NCBI RefSeq assembly: GCF_030412915.1 | Contig: NZ_JAUHJR010000003.1 | Span: forward strand, 248,001 to 312,000 | Length of the DNA: 64,000 nucleotides | DNA from: Nocardioides abyssi | GTDB lineage: Bacteria > Actinomycetota > Actinomycetes > Propionibacteriales > Nocardioidaceae | Direction: 5' to 3' | In this document: in pieces, positions 53,919 to 62,745 of the stretch | Numbering within the stretch: the first letter of the stretch is position 1 | How the letters are laid out: each line of letters opens with the position of its first letter | Program-made: the position numbers and the translations under genes | Notes under the pieces: model-generated | Told to the model about the DNA's origin: nothing | What the model saw: the letters and a program-made list of their open reading frames with translations, nothing else | Databases searched by the model: none

Positions 53919-53949
53919 ACTCGGTCACCGCCGCGGCGCGGCGGTGACC
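53916..53949 (+). promoter_or_regulatory. Promoter and operator of the double-TetR gene
   Basis: TAGACT (53916-53921) sits directly before GGTCACCGCCGC (53923-53934), a 3-bp gap and GCGGCGGTGACC (53938-53949): a perfect 12-bp inverted repeat. Its place beside the -10 fits TetR autoregulation; it could also end the MFS transcript. Confidence 0.7.
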
Positions 53950-53965
53950 CGATGGAAGCGGAGCC

Positions 53966-55267
53966 ATGGCACGCAAGACGACCCGTCAGCACTCGCAGGG
54001 CGAGGCGTCCCGGCGCGCGATCCTCGAGGCGACCCTCCGCATCGCCGGTGAGCGGGGGTACGTCGGCACCACGATGGCCCTGGTCACCAAGGCCAGCAGC
54101 CTGCCCGCGAGCTCGGTCTACTGGCACTTCGGCAACAAGGACGAGCTGCTCGCCGACGCGCTCGACCACGGGTACACCCGGTTCACCGACGAGCACCCCC
54201 GCTGGACCGACCTGGACCCGACGCAGCCGCTCCTCGACGAGGTGCTGCGCCAGCTGTCCGCGACCAGCCGCGCGCTCGACGACGAGCCCGGCTTCTGGCG
54301 CATGGGCCTGCTGCTCGCCCTCGAGACCGGCCCGAGCGTCGGCGCCGAGCCGCGCGACCGGTTCCTCCGGGTGCGCGCGCAGGCCCTCACCCGGCTCACG
54401 GCCTGGTGGACCCGCGCGCTCGGCGACGCCGACCCCACCGGCACCCACGCACGCACCCTCGCCCAGCTGACGCTCTCCAGCACCGACGGGCTCTTCCTCG
54501 CCCACCAGTCCGACACCGACGAGGACCTCACCCCCCTCGTCCACGCCCTGGCGCACGGCCTGGCCGCCGCCGCGCAGCACCTGCTCGCCGACGACGGCCA
54601 GCCGCGCTCGCGCCGCACCGGCCGACGCGTGCCGCCGGTGCGCCTGGTGGTCGCCGAGCCCGACTCCGGTCGCGAACGGCTGCTGCGCGCCGCCGCCGAC
54701 GTCGCCGGCGAGAGCGGCTACGACGGCGCCACGATCTCCCGCATCTGCAAGCAGGCCGGCCTGCCCGCCAGCTCGCTCTACTGGCACTTCAAGGACAAGG
54801 ACGACCTGCTCGCTGCCGCGATCGAGCACTCCTACCAGGAGTGGTACGTCGCGCAGCCGGCCTGGCTGCCGCCCACCCCGGGCACCGCCTGGCAGGACGA
54901 GCTGCGCGACCACTTCCGGGTCAGCCTCCGCAGCCTCGCCGATCGTCCGATCTTCCTGCGCCTGGGCCACCTGCTGCTCCTCCTGCAGCGCGACGACCCG
55001 CCGGCGGCCCGCGCCCGCTTCGTCGGAGTGCGCCGGCAGGCCCGCATGGTCCAGGAGCAGTGGTTCGCCCACGTCCTCGGCGACGGGGCGCGCGAGGGCA
55101 CCTCCGACGCGCTCGCGCTGCTGGCCATGGCGCTCTCCGATGGCCTGTTCTTCTCCTACCAGCTCGACGAGACCACCTGGGACGCCGAGGTCTTCACCGA
55201 GCTCGTGGTCACGATGCTCGACGCTGCCGCCGCCTCGCCCGCGGCCTCCTCGTCGGGCACGCGGTGA
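53966..55267 (+). CDS. Tandem TetR regulator: two complete TetR units in one chain
   Basis: 433 residues. Unit 1 (about 10-205): TLRIAGERGYVGTTMALVTKASSLPASSVYWHFGNKDELLADAL. Unit 2 (about 225-420) repeats it: DVAGESGYDGATISRICKQAGLPASSLYWHFKDKDDLLAA. Each has its own ligand domain. TetR proteins normally dimerise, so one chain may act as a built-in dimer. The perfect palindrome upstream is the probable operator. GTGA joins it to the next gene. ATG at 53966. Confidence 0.88.
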   Translation: MARKTTRQHSQGEASRRAILEATLRIAGERGYVGTTMALVTKASSLPASSVYWHFGNKDELLADALDHGYTRFTDEHPRWTDLDPTQPLLDEVLRQLSATSRALDDEPGFWRMGLLLALETGPSVGAEPRDRFLRVRAQALTRLTAWWTRALGDADPTGTHARTLAQLTLSSTDGLFLAHQSDTDEDLTPLVHALAHGLAAAAQHLLADDGQPRSRRTGRRVPPVRLVVAEPDSGRERLLRAAADVAGESGYDGATISRICKQAGLPASSLYWHFKDKDDLLAAAIEHSYQEWYVAQPAWLPPTPGTAWQDELRDHFRVSLRSLADRPIFLRLGHLLLLLQRDDPPAARARFVGVRRQARMVQEQWFAHVLGDGAREGTSDALALLAMALSDGLFFSYQLDETTWDAEVFTELVVTMLDAAAASPAASSSGTR

Positions 55268-55806
55268 CCGGTCTCGACCGGGCCGCGGCGGAGGCCGCGG
55301 TCGTCGCCGCGCTCGCCGCCGCCCGGGCCGACGGCCTGGCGGTCAGCGTGGCCGTCGTCGACGAGCGCGGGGCCGACCTGGTCGTGGTCCGCGACGACGG
55401 CGCGGCCTGGTTCACCCCCGGTGTCGCACGCGCCAAGGCGGCCACCTCGGCGGCCATGCGTGCCCCGACGGCCGCCCTCGGCGAGCTGCGCGCGGCGTAC
55501 CCCGAGCTGGCGGACCTCGTCGACGACCAGCTCCCCCACCGCTTCACGACCCTGCCCGGCGGCGTACCGCTGGTCCTCGGCGGCCGCCACGTCGGCGCGG
55601 TAGCCGTCAGCGGCGCCCACCCGGACCAGGACGTCGCCTGCGCCGAGGCCGCCGCCCGCGCGCTCGCCTGGCGACCTCGCTCTCCCGCCCATCCTGGAGC
55701 GATCGATACGTGCTGCCGGGGCGTTTGTCGACGCTCATCGGCAAATTCCACGCGAACCCCTGGACTTCTCTGTATCGATCACTACAGTGAGTCACACCAC
55801 AAGTGA
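55264..55806 (+). CDS. GlcG/HbpS-like (DUF336) protein with an unusual C-terminal tail
   Basis: 180 residues. The first 138 or so follow the heme-binding/GlcG fold: AAAEAAVVAALAAARADGLAVSVAVVDERGADL, AAMRAPTAALGEL and the typical GVPLVLGGRHVGAVAVSGAHPDQDVACAEAAARALAW. After this the frame runs into a low-homology tail that crosses two operator sites and ends 34 bp before iclR. The normal stop seems lost. GTG at 55264 overlaps the TetR stop as GTGA. Family members act in catabolic gene neighbourhoods; the ligand is unknown. Confidence 0.7.
   Translation: MTGLDRAAAEAAVVAALAAARADGLAVSVAVVDERGADLVVVRDDGAAWFTPGVARAKAATSAAMRAPTAALGELRAAYPELADLVDDQLPHRFTTLPGGVPLVLGGRHVGAVAVSGAHPDQDVACAEAAARALAWRPRSPAHPGAIDTCCRGVCRRSSANSTRTPGLLCIDHYSESHHK
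55694..55711 (+). promoter_or_regulatory. Catabolic operator site B
   Basis: CTGGAGCGATCGATACGT matches the inverse of site C in 14 of 18 positions. It lies 76 bp before site C, inside the tail of the GlcG-like gene. Confidence 0.55.
55770..55787 (+). promoter_or_regulatory. Catabolic operator site C upstream of iclR
   Basis: CTGTATCGATCACTACAG is a near-palindrome (arms CTGTA/TACAG around CGATC) 53 bp before the iclR ATG. Shared with site A, it suggests autoregulation and control of the catabolic operon. Confidence 0.7.
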
Positions 55807-55839
55807 TCGCGGTCACCGACCGCGTGGCAGGAGGAACGC

Positions 55840-56649
55840 ATGACCGGCACGCTGGCACCCGAGGCTCCCCACCGCGCGATCGAGGGCGGCACCGACGTCG
55901 AGGCCGAGAAGCAGGCGACCCCGTCGGTCATGAAGGCGCTGCAGCTGCTCGACGCGTTCCGCGGCGCCGGCCCCACGCTCGGCGTCAGCGAGATCGCCCG
56001 CCGCGCCGGTGTGCCGAAGTCCACCGCGTTCCGGCTCCTCACCCACCTCGAGCAGGGTGGGTACGTCGAGCGGATCGGCCGCGACTACTGCTTGGGCCGC
56101 CACCTCTTCGAGCTCGGCAACAGCGTCCCGATCTGCCGTCCCCGCGGCCTGCGCGACGTCGCGGCCCCGCACCTCGGCCAGCTGCTCGTGCGTACCCAGC
56201 GACTGGTCAACCTCGCCGTCCTCGAGGGCACCGAGGTGGTCTACCTGGAGAAGATCCACGGCCAGGACCCGCTGCAGGTCGCCAGCACCGTCGGCGGCCG
56301 GATGCCGGCCAGCTGCTCGGCCCTCGGCAAGGCGATGCTGGCCTTTAACGGCCGGGACGCCATCCGTGCCGTCCTCGAGGGCGGGCTCGTCCGGCGCACC
56401 CGCTACTCCGTCGCCGACCCGGCCCGCTTCCTCCAGGAGCTCTCGCGGGTGCACGCCGAGGGCGTCGCCTACGACCGGGAGGAGATCCAGCTGGGTCTCG
56501 TCTGCGTCGCCGCCCCCGTCCTCGGACCCGACGGCCGCGCCGTCGCCGCCGTCTCCGCCTCCGGCCCCGCCACCCGCTTCAACCCCGCCACCGTCGTCGC
56601 CGAGGTCCGGCGCACCGCGGACGCCATCGCCCGCGACTACCGCGGCTGA
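55840..56649 (+). CDS. IclR-family transcriptional regulator
   Basis: 269 residues. Winged helix SVMKALQLLDAFRGAGPTLGVSEIARRAGVPKSTAFRLLTHLEQGGYVER, then the effector domain with ASTVGGRMPASCSALGKAMLAF and GVAYDREEIQLGLVCVAAPVLGPDG. IclR proteins bind palindromic sites in front of aromatic catabolism operons, consistent with sites A-C. SD GCAGGAGGAA precedes the ATG. Convergent with the MFS gene, overlapping by 13 bp. Confidence 0.93.
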   Translation: MTGTLAPEAPHRAIEGGTDVEAEKQATPSVMKALQLLDAFRGAGPTLGVSEIARRAGVPKSTAFRLLTHLEQGGYVERIGRDYCLGRHLFELGNSVPICRPRGLRDVAAPHLGQLLVRTQRLVNLAVLEGTEVVYLEKIHGQDPLQVASTVGGRMPASCSALGKAMLAFNGRDAIRAVLEGGLVRRTRYSVADPARFLQELSRVHAEGVAYDREEIQLGLVCVAAPVLGPDGRAVAAVSASGPATRFNPATVVAEVRRTADAIARDYRG

Positions 56650-58169
56650 CCCTCCTGGTCGCCCGCCCTGGAACGGGGGTGGGCGGTGGCGGTGACGGCG
56701 GTGGCGGTGACGGCGGCGCCGGCGACGACCAGGACGGCGAAGAGACCCAGCAGCACCTGGTAGCCCGCGACGATGCCGTCGACGTCAGCGGGCGAGAGCG
56801 AGGCAGGCTCGCCGGAGACGAAGGACTCGGCAGCCTCCGGTCCGACGAAGACGACCGCCAGCGCGAGCGCAGCCGCGGTGGCCAGCGCCAGGCTGGTGCT
56901 CTGCAGGGTGACGCGCACGGCGTTGACGCTGCCCGCGCGCTCGGGCGCGACGCCGCGCATGATCGCGCTGACGTTGAGCGGGTGGAAGACCCCGGTGCCG
57001 AGGCCGACGAGCAGGAGCCCGACGGTGAACGCGCCGTCGCGCGGCGCCGCTGCTCCCCCCGCGACCGCCCACCCCAGCACCGCGAGGCCGACGACGGACA
57101 CGGCCGCGGCGGCCAGGCTGGTGCGCAGCTCGCCGCGGCGGCGGGCCAGGCGGTCGGCGACCAGCGCACCGACGGTGAGCCCGGCCGCAGCCACGGTGAC
57201 GTGCCCCGCGGCCTCGAGCGCGGTGGTCCCGCGCAGGCCCTGGAACCACAGCCCGGCGGCGACCACGATGCCCAGTCGCGGCGAGGAGACCAGGAAGCCG
57301 GCCAGCAGCCCGCGGGCGAACGCGCGGTCGGCCTCGAGCACCGGTCCCAGCACCGGGTGCGGCACCAGTCGCTGCACCCGCCACAGCACCGGCAGGAGCA
57401 GCAGGCCGCCGGCGAGCCCACCGAGCACCCACGGGTCGACCCAGCCGCGGTCGGGCGCGAGCGTGATCGCGCCGAGCACCAGCACGAGCACCAGGGCGGC
57501 GAGCAGGTTCCCCGGCACGTCGACCCGCAGGCGCTCGCGCGGCGGCTGCGGCAGCCGGCCGAGCGCGCGGTGCGCCCACACCAGCGTGAGAAGGCAGATC
57601 GGCACGCTGCACGCGAAGAGGTAGCGCCAGCCGACGGTCGCGGTCACCAGCCCGCCGGCGGCCGGGCCCGCGACCTGCGCGATCGAGAAGCCGGCGAGGT
57701 AGACACCCATGGCCCGCCCGAGCAGCCGCCCGGGGAAGACCACGACGAGCACCGAGACCGCGTTGCACAACAGCATCGCCGCACCGATCCCCTGGACGCC
57801 GCGCAGCACGACCAGCGCGGGCACACCCTGGACCAGGCCGAGGGCGGCGCTGGTGAGGGTGAAGACGCCGAGGCCCGCGAGGAACATCCGGCGCCGGTCG
57901 ACGCCGTCGGCGACCTGGCCCATCGCGAGCATCGAGGCGGTGTTGGTCAGCAGGTACGCCGTGAGCGCCCAGCCGGTGCCGGCGGCGGTCGCGTCGAGGT
58001 CGGCGGCGATGCTCGGCAGCGCGATCGTGAGCATCGTCGAGCTCAGCGAGATGACGACGGTCGCGAGGAAGACGACCGCCAGCACGTGGTACGCGCCGGC
58101 GGGCACGTCATCCGCCGGCGGAGCGGTCCGGCTCCGAGCTGCGGACGACGTGCCCGAGGGTGGTGTCAC
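56637..58169 (-). CDS. MFS transporter, DHA2/EmrB-QacA type
   Basis: 510 residues and 14 predicted helices. AYHVLAVVFLATVVISLSSTMLTIALPSIAADL starts the core, GQVADGVDRRRMFLAGLGVFTLTSAALGL is the loop 2-3 motif, and WRYLFACSVPICLLTL is motif C-like. A drug/efflux-type carrier, perhaps for the pathway substrate or a toxic product. GTG 58169 overlaps the upstream monooxygenase stop as GTGA, so it is the last gene of that operon. Confidence 0.87.
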   Translation of the reverse strand: MTPPSGTSSAARSRTAPPADDVPAGAYHVLAVVFLATVVISLSSTMLTIALPSIAADLDATAAGTGWALTAYLLTNTASMLAMGQVADGVDRRRMFLAGLGVFTLTSAALGLVQGVPALVVLRGVQGIGAAMLLCNAVSVLVVVFPGRLLGRAMGVYLAGFSIAQVAGPAAGGLVTATVGWRYLFACSVPICLLTLVWAHRALGRLPQPPRERLRVDVPGNLLAALVLVLVLGAITLAPDRGWVDPWVLGGLAGGLLLLPVLWRVQRLVPHPVLGPVLEADRAFARGLLAGFLVSSPRLGIVVAAGLWFQGLRGTTALEAAGHVTVAAAGLTVGALVADRLARRRGELRTSLAAAAVSVVGLAVLGWAVAGGAAAPRDGAFTVGLLLVGLGTGVFHPLNVSAIMRGVAPERAGSVNAVRVTLQSTSLALATAAALALAVVFVGPEAAESFVSGEPASLSPADVDGIVAGYQVLLGLFAVLVVAGAAVTATAVTATAHPRSRAGDQEGQPR

Positions 58170-59332
58170 CACCCGAAGGGTTCTACCTCGAGCCCGAACA
58201 GGTCGTGGCCGTAGGCCTGGTACAGCGGGTGCGCGACGTTGCACATGTGGTTCATGCCGGCGTGCAGGTCGCGCCAGAAGCGCTGGAGCGGGTGGCTGCG
58301 CTGGAGCGCCCCGCCGCCGGCGTTCATGAAGAGCCGGTCGACTGCGTCGACGCTGCGCCGCACGGCGCGCACGCCGTTGCGGCGCACCGCGATGCGCTGC
58401 TCGCGGGTGATGCGCTCCCCCGCCTCGACCACGTCGACCAGCCGCTTCCAGTCGTCGAGGAACTGCACCCGGCCGGCGTGGATGTCGGCGGCGGCCTCGC
58501 CGAGCGCGACCAGCTGCACGGGGTCGGAGACCGCCGCCGGGCCGCGGCCGGTCACCCGGCCGCGGGTGTGCGCGACGAACGCGGCCAGCGCGCCCTCGGC
58601 CATCGCCAGCGTCGCGGCGTTGATGGCCGAGGGGAAGATCGTGCCGAACGGCACCTGGTAGGTCACCGCGTCGCGGCCGACGAGCGCGGCCTGGTGGCCG
58701 TCCTCGAAGTTGCCCGGGGTGTTCACCCGGTAGTCGGGCACGAACGCGTCGTGGACCGACACGTCCTTGCTGCCCGAGCCACGCAGGCCCATGACGTCCC
58801 AGGAGTCGTGGTGGATTTCGTAGTCGGCGCGCGGGAGCACGAAGTTCCACGGCGTCGGGTCGATGACCGTGCCCTCGTCGTCCACCAGCAGGCCGCCCAG
58901 GATGATCCAGTCGCAGTGGTCGGTGCCCGACGAGAACGGCCAGCGGCCGCTGAACCGGTAGCCGCCGTCGACCTTGCGGGCCCGGCCGATCGGGGCGTAC
59001 GGCGAGGCGATCCACGTGTCCGGGTCCTCGCCCCACAGCTCCTCCTGGAGCCGCAGGTCCCACTGACCCAGCTGCCAGGGGTGCACGCCGACGACGCCGG
59101 CGACCCAGCCGGCCGAGCCGCACCGGGCGCCCACGGCGAGCACCGCCTCGAAGAAGTCGACCGGGTGCGCCTCGTGGCCGCCGTACTGCCGCGGCTGCAG
59201 CATCCGCATGACGCCGCTGTCGCGCAGCTGCTTGGCGGAGACGTCGCTCAGCCGGCCCAGCTCCTCGCTCTCCGCGGCGGTCGCGGCGAAGACCTCGCCG
59301 GCCTCCTCGACGCGGCTCAGCACCTCGTGCAT
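58166..59332 (-). CDS. HsaA-like flavin-dependent monooxygenase, paralogue 2
   Basis: 388 residues. Clearly homologous to the protein at 47276-48445: VMRMLQPRQYGGHEAHPVDFFEA, AGWVAGVVGVHPWQLG, FSGRWPFSSGTDHCDWIILGG, MGLRGSGSKDVSVHDAF. Two hydroxylases of one kind suggest two successive ring hydroxylations, or use of two substrates. ATG 59332. Between the C-C hydrolase and the MFS gene in a coupled operon. Confidence 0.87.
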   Translation of the reverse strand: MHEVLSRVEEAGEVFAATAAESEELGRLSDVSAKQLRDSGVMRMLQPRQYGGHEAHPVDFFEAVLAVGARCGSAGWVAGVVGVHPWQLGQWDLRLQEELWGEDPDTWIASPYAPIGRARKVDGGYRFSGRWPFSSGTDHCDWIILGGLLVDDEGTVIDPTPWNFVLPRADYEIHHDSWDVMGLRGSGSKDVSVHDAFVPDYRVNTPGNFEDGHQAALVGRDAVTYQVPFGTIFPSAINAATLAMAEGALAAFVAHTRGRVTGRGPAAVSDPVQLVALGEAAADIHAGRVQFLDDWKRLVDVVEAGERITREQRIAVRRNGVRAVRRSVDAVDRLFMNAGGGALQRSHPLQRFWRDLHAGMNHMCNVAHPLYQAYGHDLFGLEVEPFGW

Positions 59333-59345
59333 GGTCGCGGTCCTC

Positions 59346-60200
59346 TCAGTGGTGGGTGACGAAGTCGGCGACGAGCCGGTTGAACTCGTCGGCGTGCTCG
59401 ATCTGCGCCCAGTGGCCGCAGCGGTTGAGCAGGACCAGGCGCGAGTCGTCGATCATCGAGACCAGGCGCATCGAGTGCTCGAAGTGGACGACCCGGTCGT
59501 CGCGCCCGTGGATGAGCAGCGAGGGGGCCGTGATCGAGCGGACCTCGGCGGGCGTCGCGGGCTTCGAGACCGGGCCGCGGCCGGCGGCCATGCCCTTCAG
59601 GAAGTTCTCCAGGTGGTCGGGACGCGCGAGCGCGGAGTCCGAGCGCAGCTTGGCGAGCTCGTCGGTGGCGAACTCCGGGGAGAACGCCATGATGTCGACG
59701 AGCTTCTTCATCACCTCGGGGGTCGGGTTCCGGTAGCCCTCGAAGAGCACCTTGAGGCCCTCGCTGGGACCGTCGCCGGCGCCGAAGAGCGTCGGCAGGT
59801 CCAAGAAGCTGCCCGGGCCCATCGTGATCAGGTGCGAGACCCGCTCGGGGTGCCGTGCGGCGACGGCGAGCGCGATCATGCCGCCCATCGAGTTGCCGAC
59901 CAGGGCGGCCTGCTCGATGCCGAGCTCGTCCATCAGCTCGATGACGGCCTCGGGGTGGTCGTACTCGTCGGAGGGCGCCGAGTCGGACCGGCCCCAGCCC
60001 GGGGCGTCCCACGCGATGGCGCGGAACCGCTCCGACAGCGGACCGATGTTGGGCCGGAAGTTGCTCCAGCCCGTGGCGCCCGCGCCGCTGCCGTGCAGCA
60101 GGATCACGGGGTGGCCCTCGCCGGCCTCGTTGTAGTGCAGCTTCCAAGAACGGGTCTGGGCGAAGCGGCTGGTGCCCTCGTCGGTGAGCTCGACGCTCAT
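59346..60200 (-). CDS. Meta-cleavage product hydrolase (HsaD/BphD-like alpha/beta hydrolase)
   Basis: 284 residues. GHPVILLHGSGAGATGWSNF is the oxyanion region, S104 the nucleophile in LVGNSMGGMIA, D235 in HGRDDRVVHF and H263 in NRCGHWAQIEH complete the triad. These enzymes hydrolyse the C-C bond of ring-cleavage products to a 2-hydroxydienoate and an acid. It stands first in its operon (ATG 60200), before the second monooxygenase. The dienoate would enter the hydratase-aldolase genes at 41529-44322. Confidence 0.91.
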   Translation of the reverse strand: MSVELTDEGTSRFAQTRSWKLHYNEAGEGHPVILLHGSGAGATGWSNFRPNIGPLSERFRAIAWDAPGWGRSDSAPSDEYDHPEAVIELMDELGIEQAALVGNSMGGMIALAVAARHPERVSHLITMGPGSFLDLPTLFGAGDGPSEGLKVLFEGYRNPTPEVMKKLVDIMAFSPEFATDELAKLRSDSALARPDHLENFLKGMAAGRGPVSKPATPAEVRSITAPSLLIHGRDDRVVHFEHSMRLVSMIDDSRLVLLNRCGHWAQIEHADEFNRLVADFVTHH

Positions 60201-60358
60201 GTGGTGCCTCCTGCTCGGGGTGCGGTGGTCGTGCCGCGATCAAACCCCGGGGAGGCCCTGGGTCTCTGCCCCTGCGTGCCGCCTGACGGACCGTGCTCCG
60301 AGGTCTGCCGGCCCTCGCGGTGCCAGCCTGCTGGGACACCAGCCACGGAGGTCCTCGC

Positions 60359-61339
60359 TTGTCCGCCACCCCCGCCCCCGCCCGTCCGGCAGCCCCCGGC
60401 CCGTGGGCCCACGCCCTCACCGGCGTCGGCCGGATGCCGAGCGCCCACGAGCGCCGGCTCGCGCTCCGCGCCGCCCTCGAGGGCCCCGGCCCGCTCGTGC
60501 TCCCCGGGGTCACCGACGCCCTCGGCGCCCGGCTGGCCGAGCACGCCGGCTTCTCCGCGGTCTACGCCACCGGCGCCGGCATGGCCAACGCCCAGCACGG
60601 GGTCCCCGACCTCGGCCTGGTCTCCCTCGGCGAGGTCGTCGACCACGTCGGCCGGCTCACCGAGGCCACCGCGCTGCCGGTCGTCGTGGACGCCGACACC
60701 GGCTACGGCGGCCCGCTGTCGGCCATGCGCACCGTGCGTCTGCTCGAGCGCGCCGGCGCCGCCGCCCTGCAGCTGGAGGACCAGGAGATGCCCAAGCGCT
60801 GCGGCCACTTCGACGACCACCGGCTCGTCCCGACCGCGCACATGCAGGCCAAGATCAGCGCGGCGCTCGAGGCTCGCACCGACGACGCGCTCGTGCTGGT
60901 CGCCCGCACCGACGCCCGCAGCGCCGAGGGCATCGACGCCGCGATCGAGCGCGGGCACGCCTACGTCGAGGCCGGTGCCGACGTGCTCTTCGTCGAGGCG
61001 CCCCGCACCGTCGACGAGCTGGCCCGCGTCGGCAAGGAGCTGGCCGGCGTCCCGCTGGTCGTCAACGTCGTGGAGGGCGGCAAGACGCCGCAGCTGCCGC
61101 TCGAGGAGTACGCCGCGCTCGGCTTCGACGTCGCCCTCTTCGCCAACTACCTCATGCGCTCGATGCTGGCCGCCGGCCGCGACGCGCTCGCGCACCTGGC
61201 CGCCACCGGCGAGACCGCCACGCGGGCGGACCGGATGGCGACCTGGCAGGAGCGCCAGCAGCTCTTCCACCTGCCGGAGTTCGGCGCGGCCGAGGCCCAC
61301 TACGACCGTCCCTGGCAGCAGACGGGGAGCCCGGCATGA
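60359..61339 (+). CDS. Isocitrate lyase/PEP mutase superfamily protein
   Basis: 326 residues. LVLPGVTDALGARLAEHAGFSAVYATGAGMA, PVVVDADTGYGGPLSAMRTV and the ICL-type loop KRCGHFDDHRLV are seen, with VLVARTDARSAEGIDAAIERG. Members act on C-C or C-P bonds next to carboxylates (2-methylisocitrate, dimethylmalate, carboxyphosphonoenolpyruvate). TTG 60359 is chosen because GGAGG stands 7 nt before it and the earlier reading is unlike the family. It overlaps the following gene by ATGA. Confidence 0.85.
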   Translation: MSATPAPARPAAPGPWAHALTGVGRMPSAHERRLALRAALEGPGPLVLPGVTDALGARLAEHAGFSAVYATGAGMANAQHGVPDLGLVSLGEVVDHVGRLTEATALPVVVDADTGYGGPLSAMRTVRLLERAGAAALQLEDQEMPKRCGHFDDHRLVPTAHMQAKISAALEARTDDALVLVARTDARSAEGIDAAIERGHAYVEAGADVLFVEAPRTVDELARVGKELAGVPLVVNVVEGGKTPQLPLEEYAALGFDVALFANYLMRSMLAAGRDALAHLAATGETATRADRMATWQERQQLFHLPEFGAAEAHYDRPWQQTGSPA

Positions 61340-62745
61340 TCCCCGGGCTGCCCTACGAGACCGAGCTGCCCGACCGGGTCGGCGTGCTCGTGCTGGGCTC
61401 CGGGCTCGCCGGCTGCTCCGCGCTGCTGGCGGCCGCCGAGGCGGGCCAGTACGCCGTCATGATCGAGAAGACCGAGGAGATCGGCGGCTCGACCGTCCGC
61501 TCCGCCGGCCTGTCGGCGTACGCCGGCACCGACGAGCAGGTCGCGCAGGGCATCGCGGACTCCGCCGAGCTGCTGCGCAAGGACCTGCTCGAGACCGGCA
61601 AGCACCGCAACGACGAGGAGCTGGTCGACCTCTACTGCGAGCACCAGCTCGACACCTACCGCTGGCTCAAGGACCACGGGGTCCGCTACGGCGAGGTGCA
61701 CGCCGCCTCCGGCCAGTCCGTCCCGCGGTCGCACCCCACCGACACCACCGCGATGCTGACGGTGCTGCTCAAGGCGGCCGGACGGCTCGGAGCGCGGCTG
61801 CTGCTCGACACCCCCGCGCGCCGCCTGCTGCGCGAGGACGGCCGGGTCGTCGGGGTCGAGGTCGAGGGACCCGACGGCCCTCACCGCATCGAGGCCGACG
61901 CGGTCGTCGTCGCCACCGGCGGCTTCTCCCAGAGCCCGTGGCTCCTCGCCCGGTTCGCCCCGCAGATGGAGCACGCGCTGCGCGCCGGCGGGCCGGGCTG
62001 CACCGGCGACGGGATGCTCCTGGCCTGGCAGCTCGGCGCCGGCGTCGTGGACACGCCGTACGTCAAGGGCACCTACGGCATCTACCCGCGCCCCCATCCC
62101 GACGAGGACGGCACCGGCATCCTCGCCGTCTACAAGGGCGCGATCGCCGTCAACCGCGAGGGCCGGCGGTTCGTCGACGAGTCGCTGCCCTACAAGGAGA
62201 TCGGTGACGCTGCGCTCGCCCAGCCGGGGGTGACCACCTGGCAGGTCTTCGACGCGCAGGTCATGGCGGCGAGCAACGACGAGGTGCCGATCTACGAGTT
62301 CGCCGGCCGTGACCGCGCCGGGATGCTCCTGCGCGGGGACACCGTCGCGGAGCTCGAGGAAGCCGTCGGCCTGCCCGAGGGCTCCCTCGTCGCCACCGTC
62401 GAGGAGTACAACCGCCGCATCCGCGACGGCGAGCCCGACGACCTCGGCCGCCGCGCGCTCTCCAGCACCGTCGGTGACCTGCTGCCCCTGGATCAGCCAC
62501 CGTTCTACGCCCACCCGTCCGGCACGGTCGTGCTCGCGACGTACTGCGGCCTGACCGTCGACACCCGCATGCGCGTCCTCGACGTGCTCGGCGAGCCGAT
62601 CGAGCGGTTGTACGCCGCCGGCGAGGTGATCGGCGGGTTCCACGGCGCGGGCTACATGACCGGCTCCTCCATCGGCAAGGCCGGGATCTTCGGCCGGCTC
62701 GCCGGGCAGGGCGCCGCGGCCGAGGAGAGCGGGCTGACGTGGTGA
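61336..62745 (+). CDS. FAD-dependent dehydrogenase, fumarate reductase/KstD-like
   Basis: 469 residues. FAD motif VLVLGSGLAGCSALLAAAEAG, then GGSTVRSAGLSAYAGT and RFVDESLPYKEIGD; at the end YAAGEVIGGFHGAGYMTGSSIGKAGIFGR is the FAD-binding tail of flavocytochrome c and 3-ketosteroid dehydrogenase proteins. It may desaturate a ring or reduce a double bond in the substrate. ATG overlaps the preceding stop as ATGA; SDR gene follows at GTGA. Confidence 0.86.
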   Translation: MIPGLPYETELPDRVGVLVLGSGLAGCSALLAAAEAGQYAVMIEKTEEIGGSTVRSAGLSAYAGTDEQVAQGIADSAELLRKDLLETGKHRNDEELVDLYCEHQLDTYRWLKDHGVRYGEVHAASGQSVPRSHPTDTTAMLTVLLKAAGRLGARLLLDTPARRLLREDGRVVGVEVEGPDGPHRIEADAVVVATGGFSQSPWLLARFAPQMEHALRAGGPGCTGDGMLLAWQLGAGVVDTPYVKGTYGIYPRPHPDEDGTGILAVYKGAIAVNREGRRFVDESLPYKEIGDAALAQPGVTTWQVFDAQVMAASNDEVPIYEFAGRDRAGMLLRGDTVAELEEAVGLPEGSLVATVEEYNRRIRDGEPDDLGRRALSSTVGDLLPLDQPPFYAHPSGTVVLATYCGLTVDTRMRVLDVLGEPIERLYAAGEVIGGFHGAGYMTGSSIGKAGIFGRLAGQGAAAEESGLTW

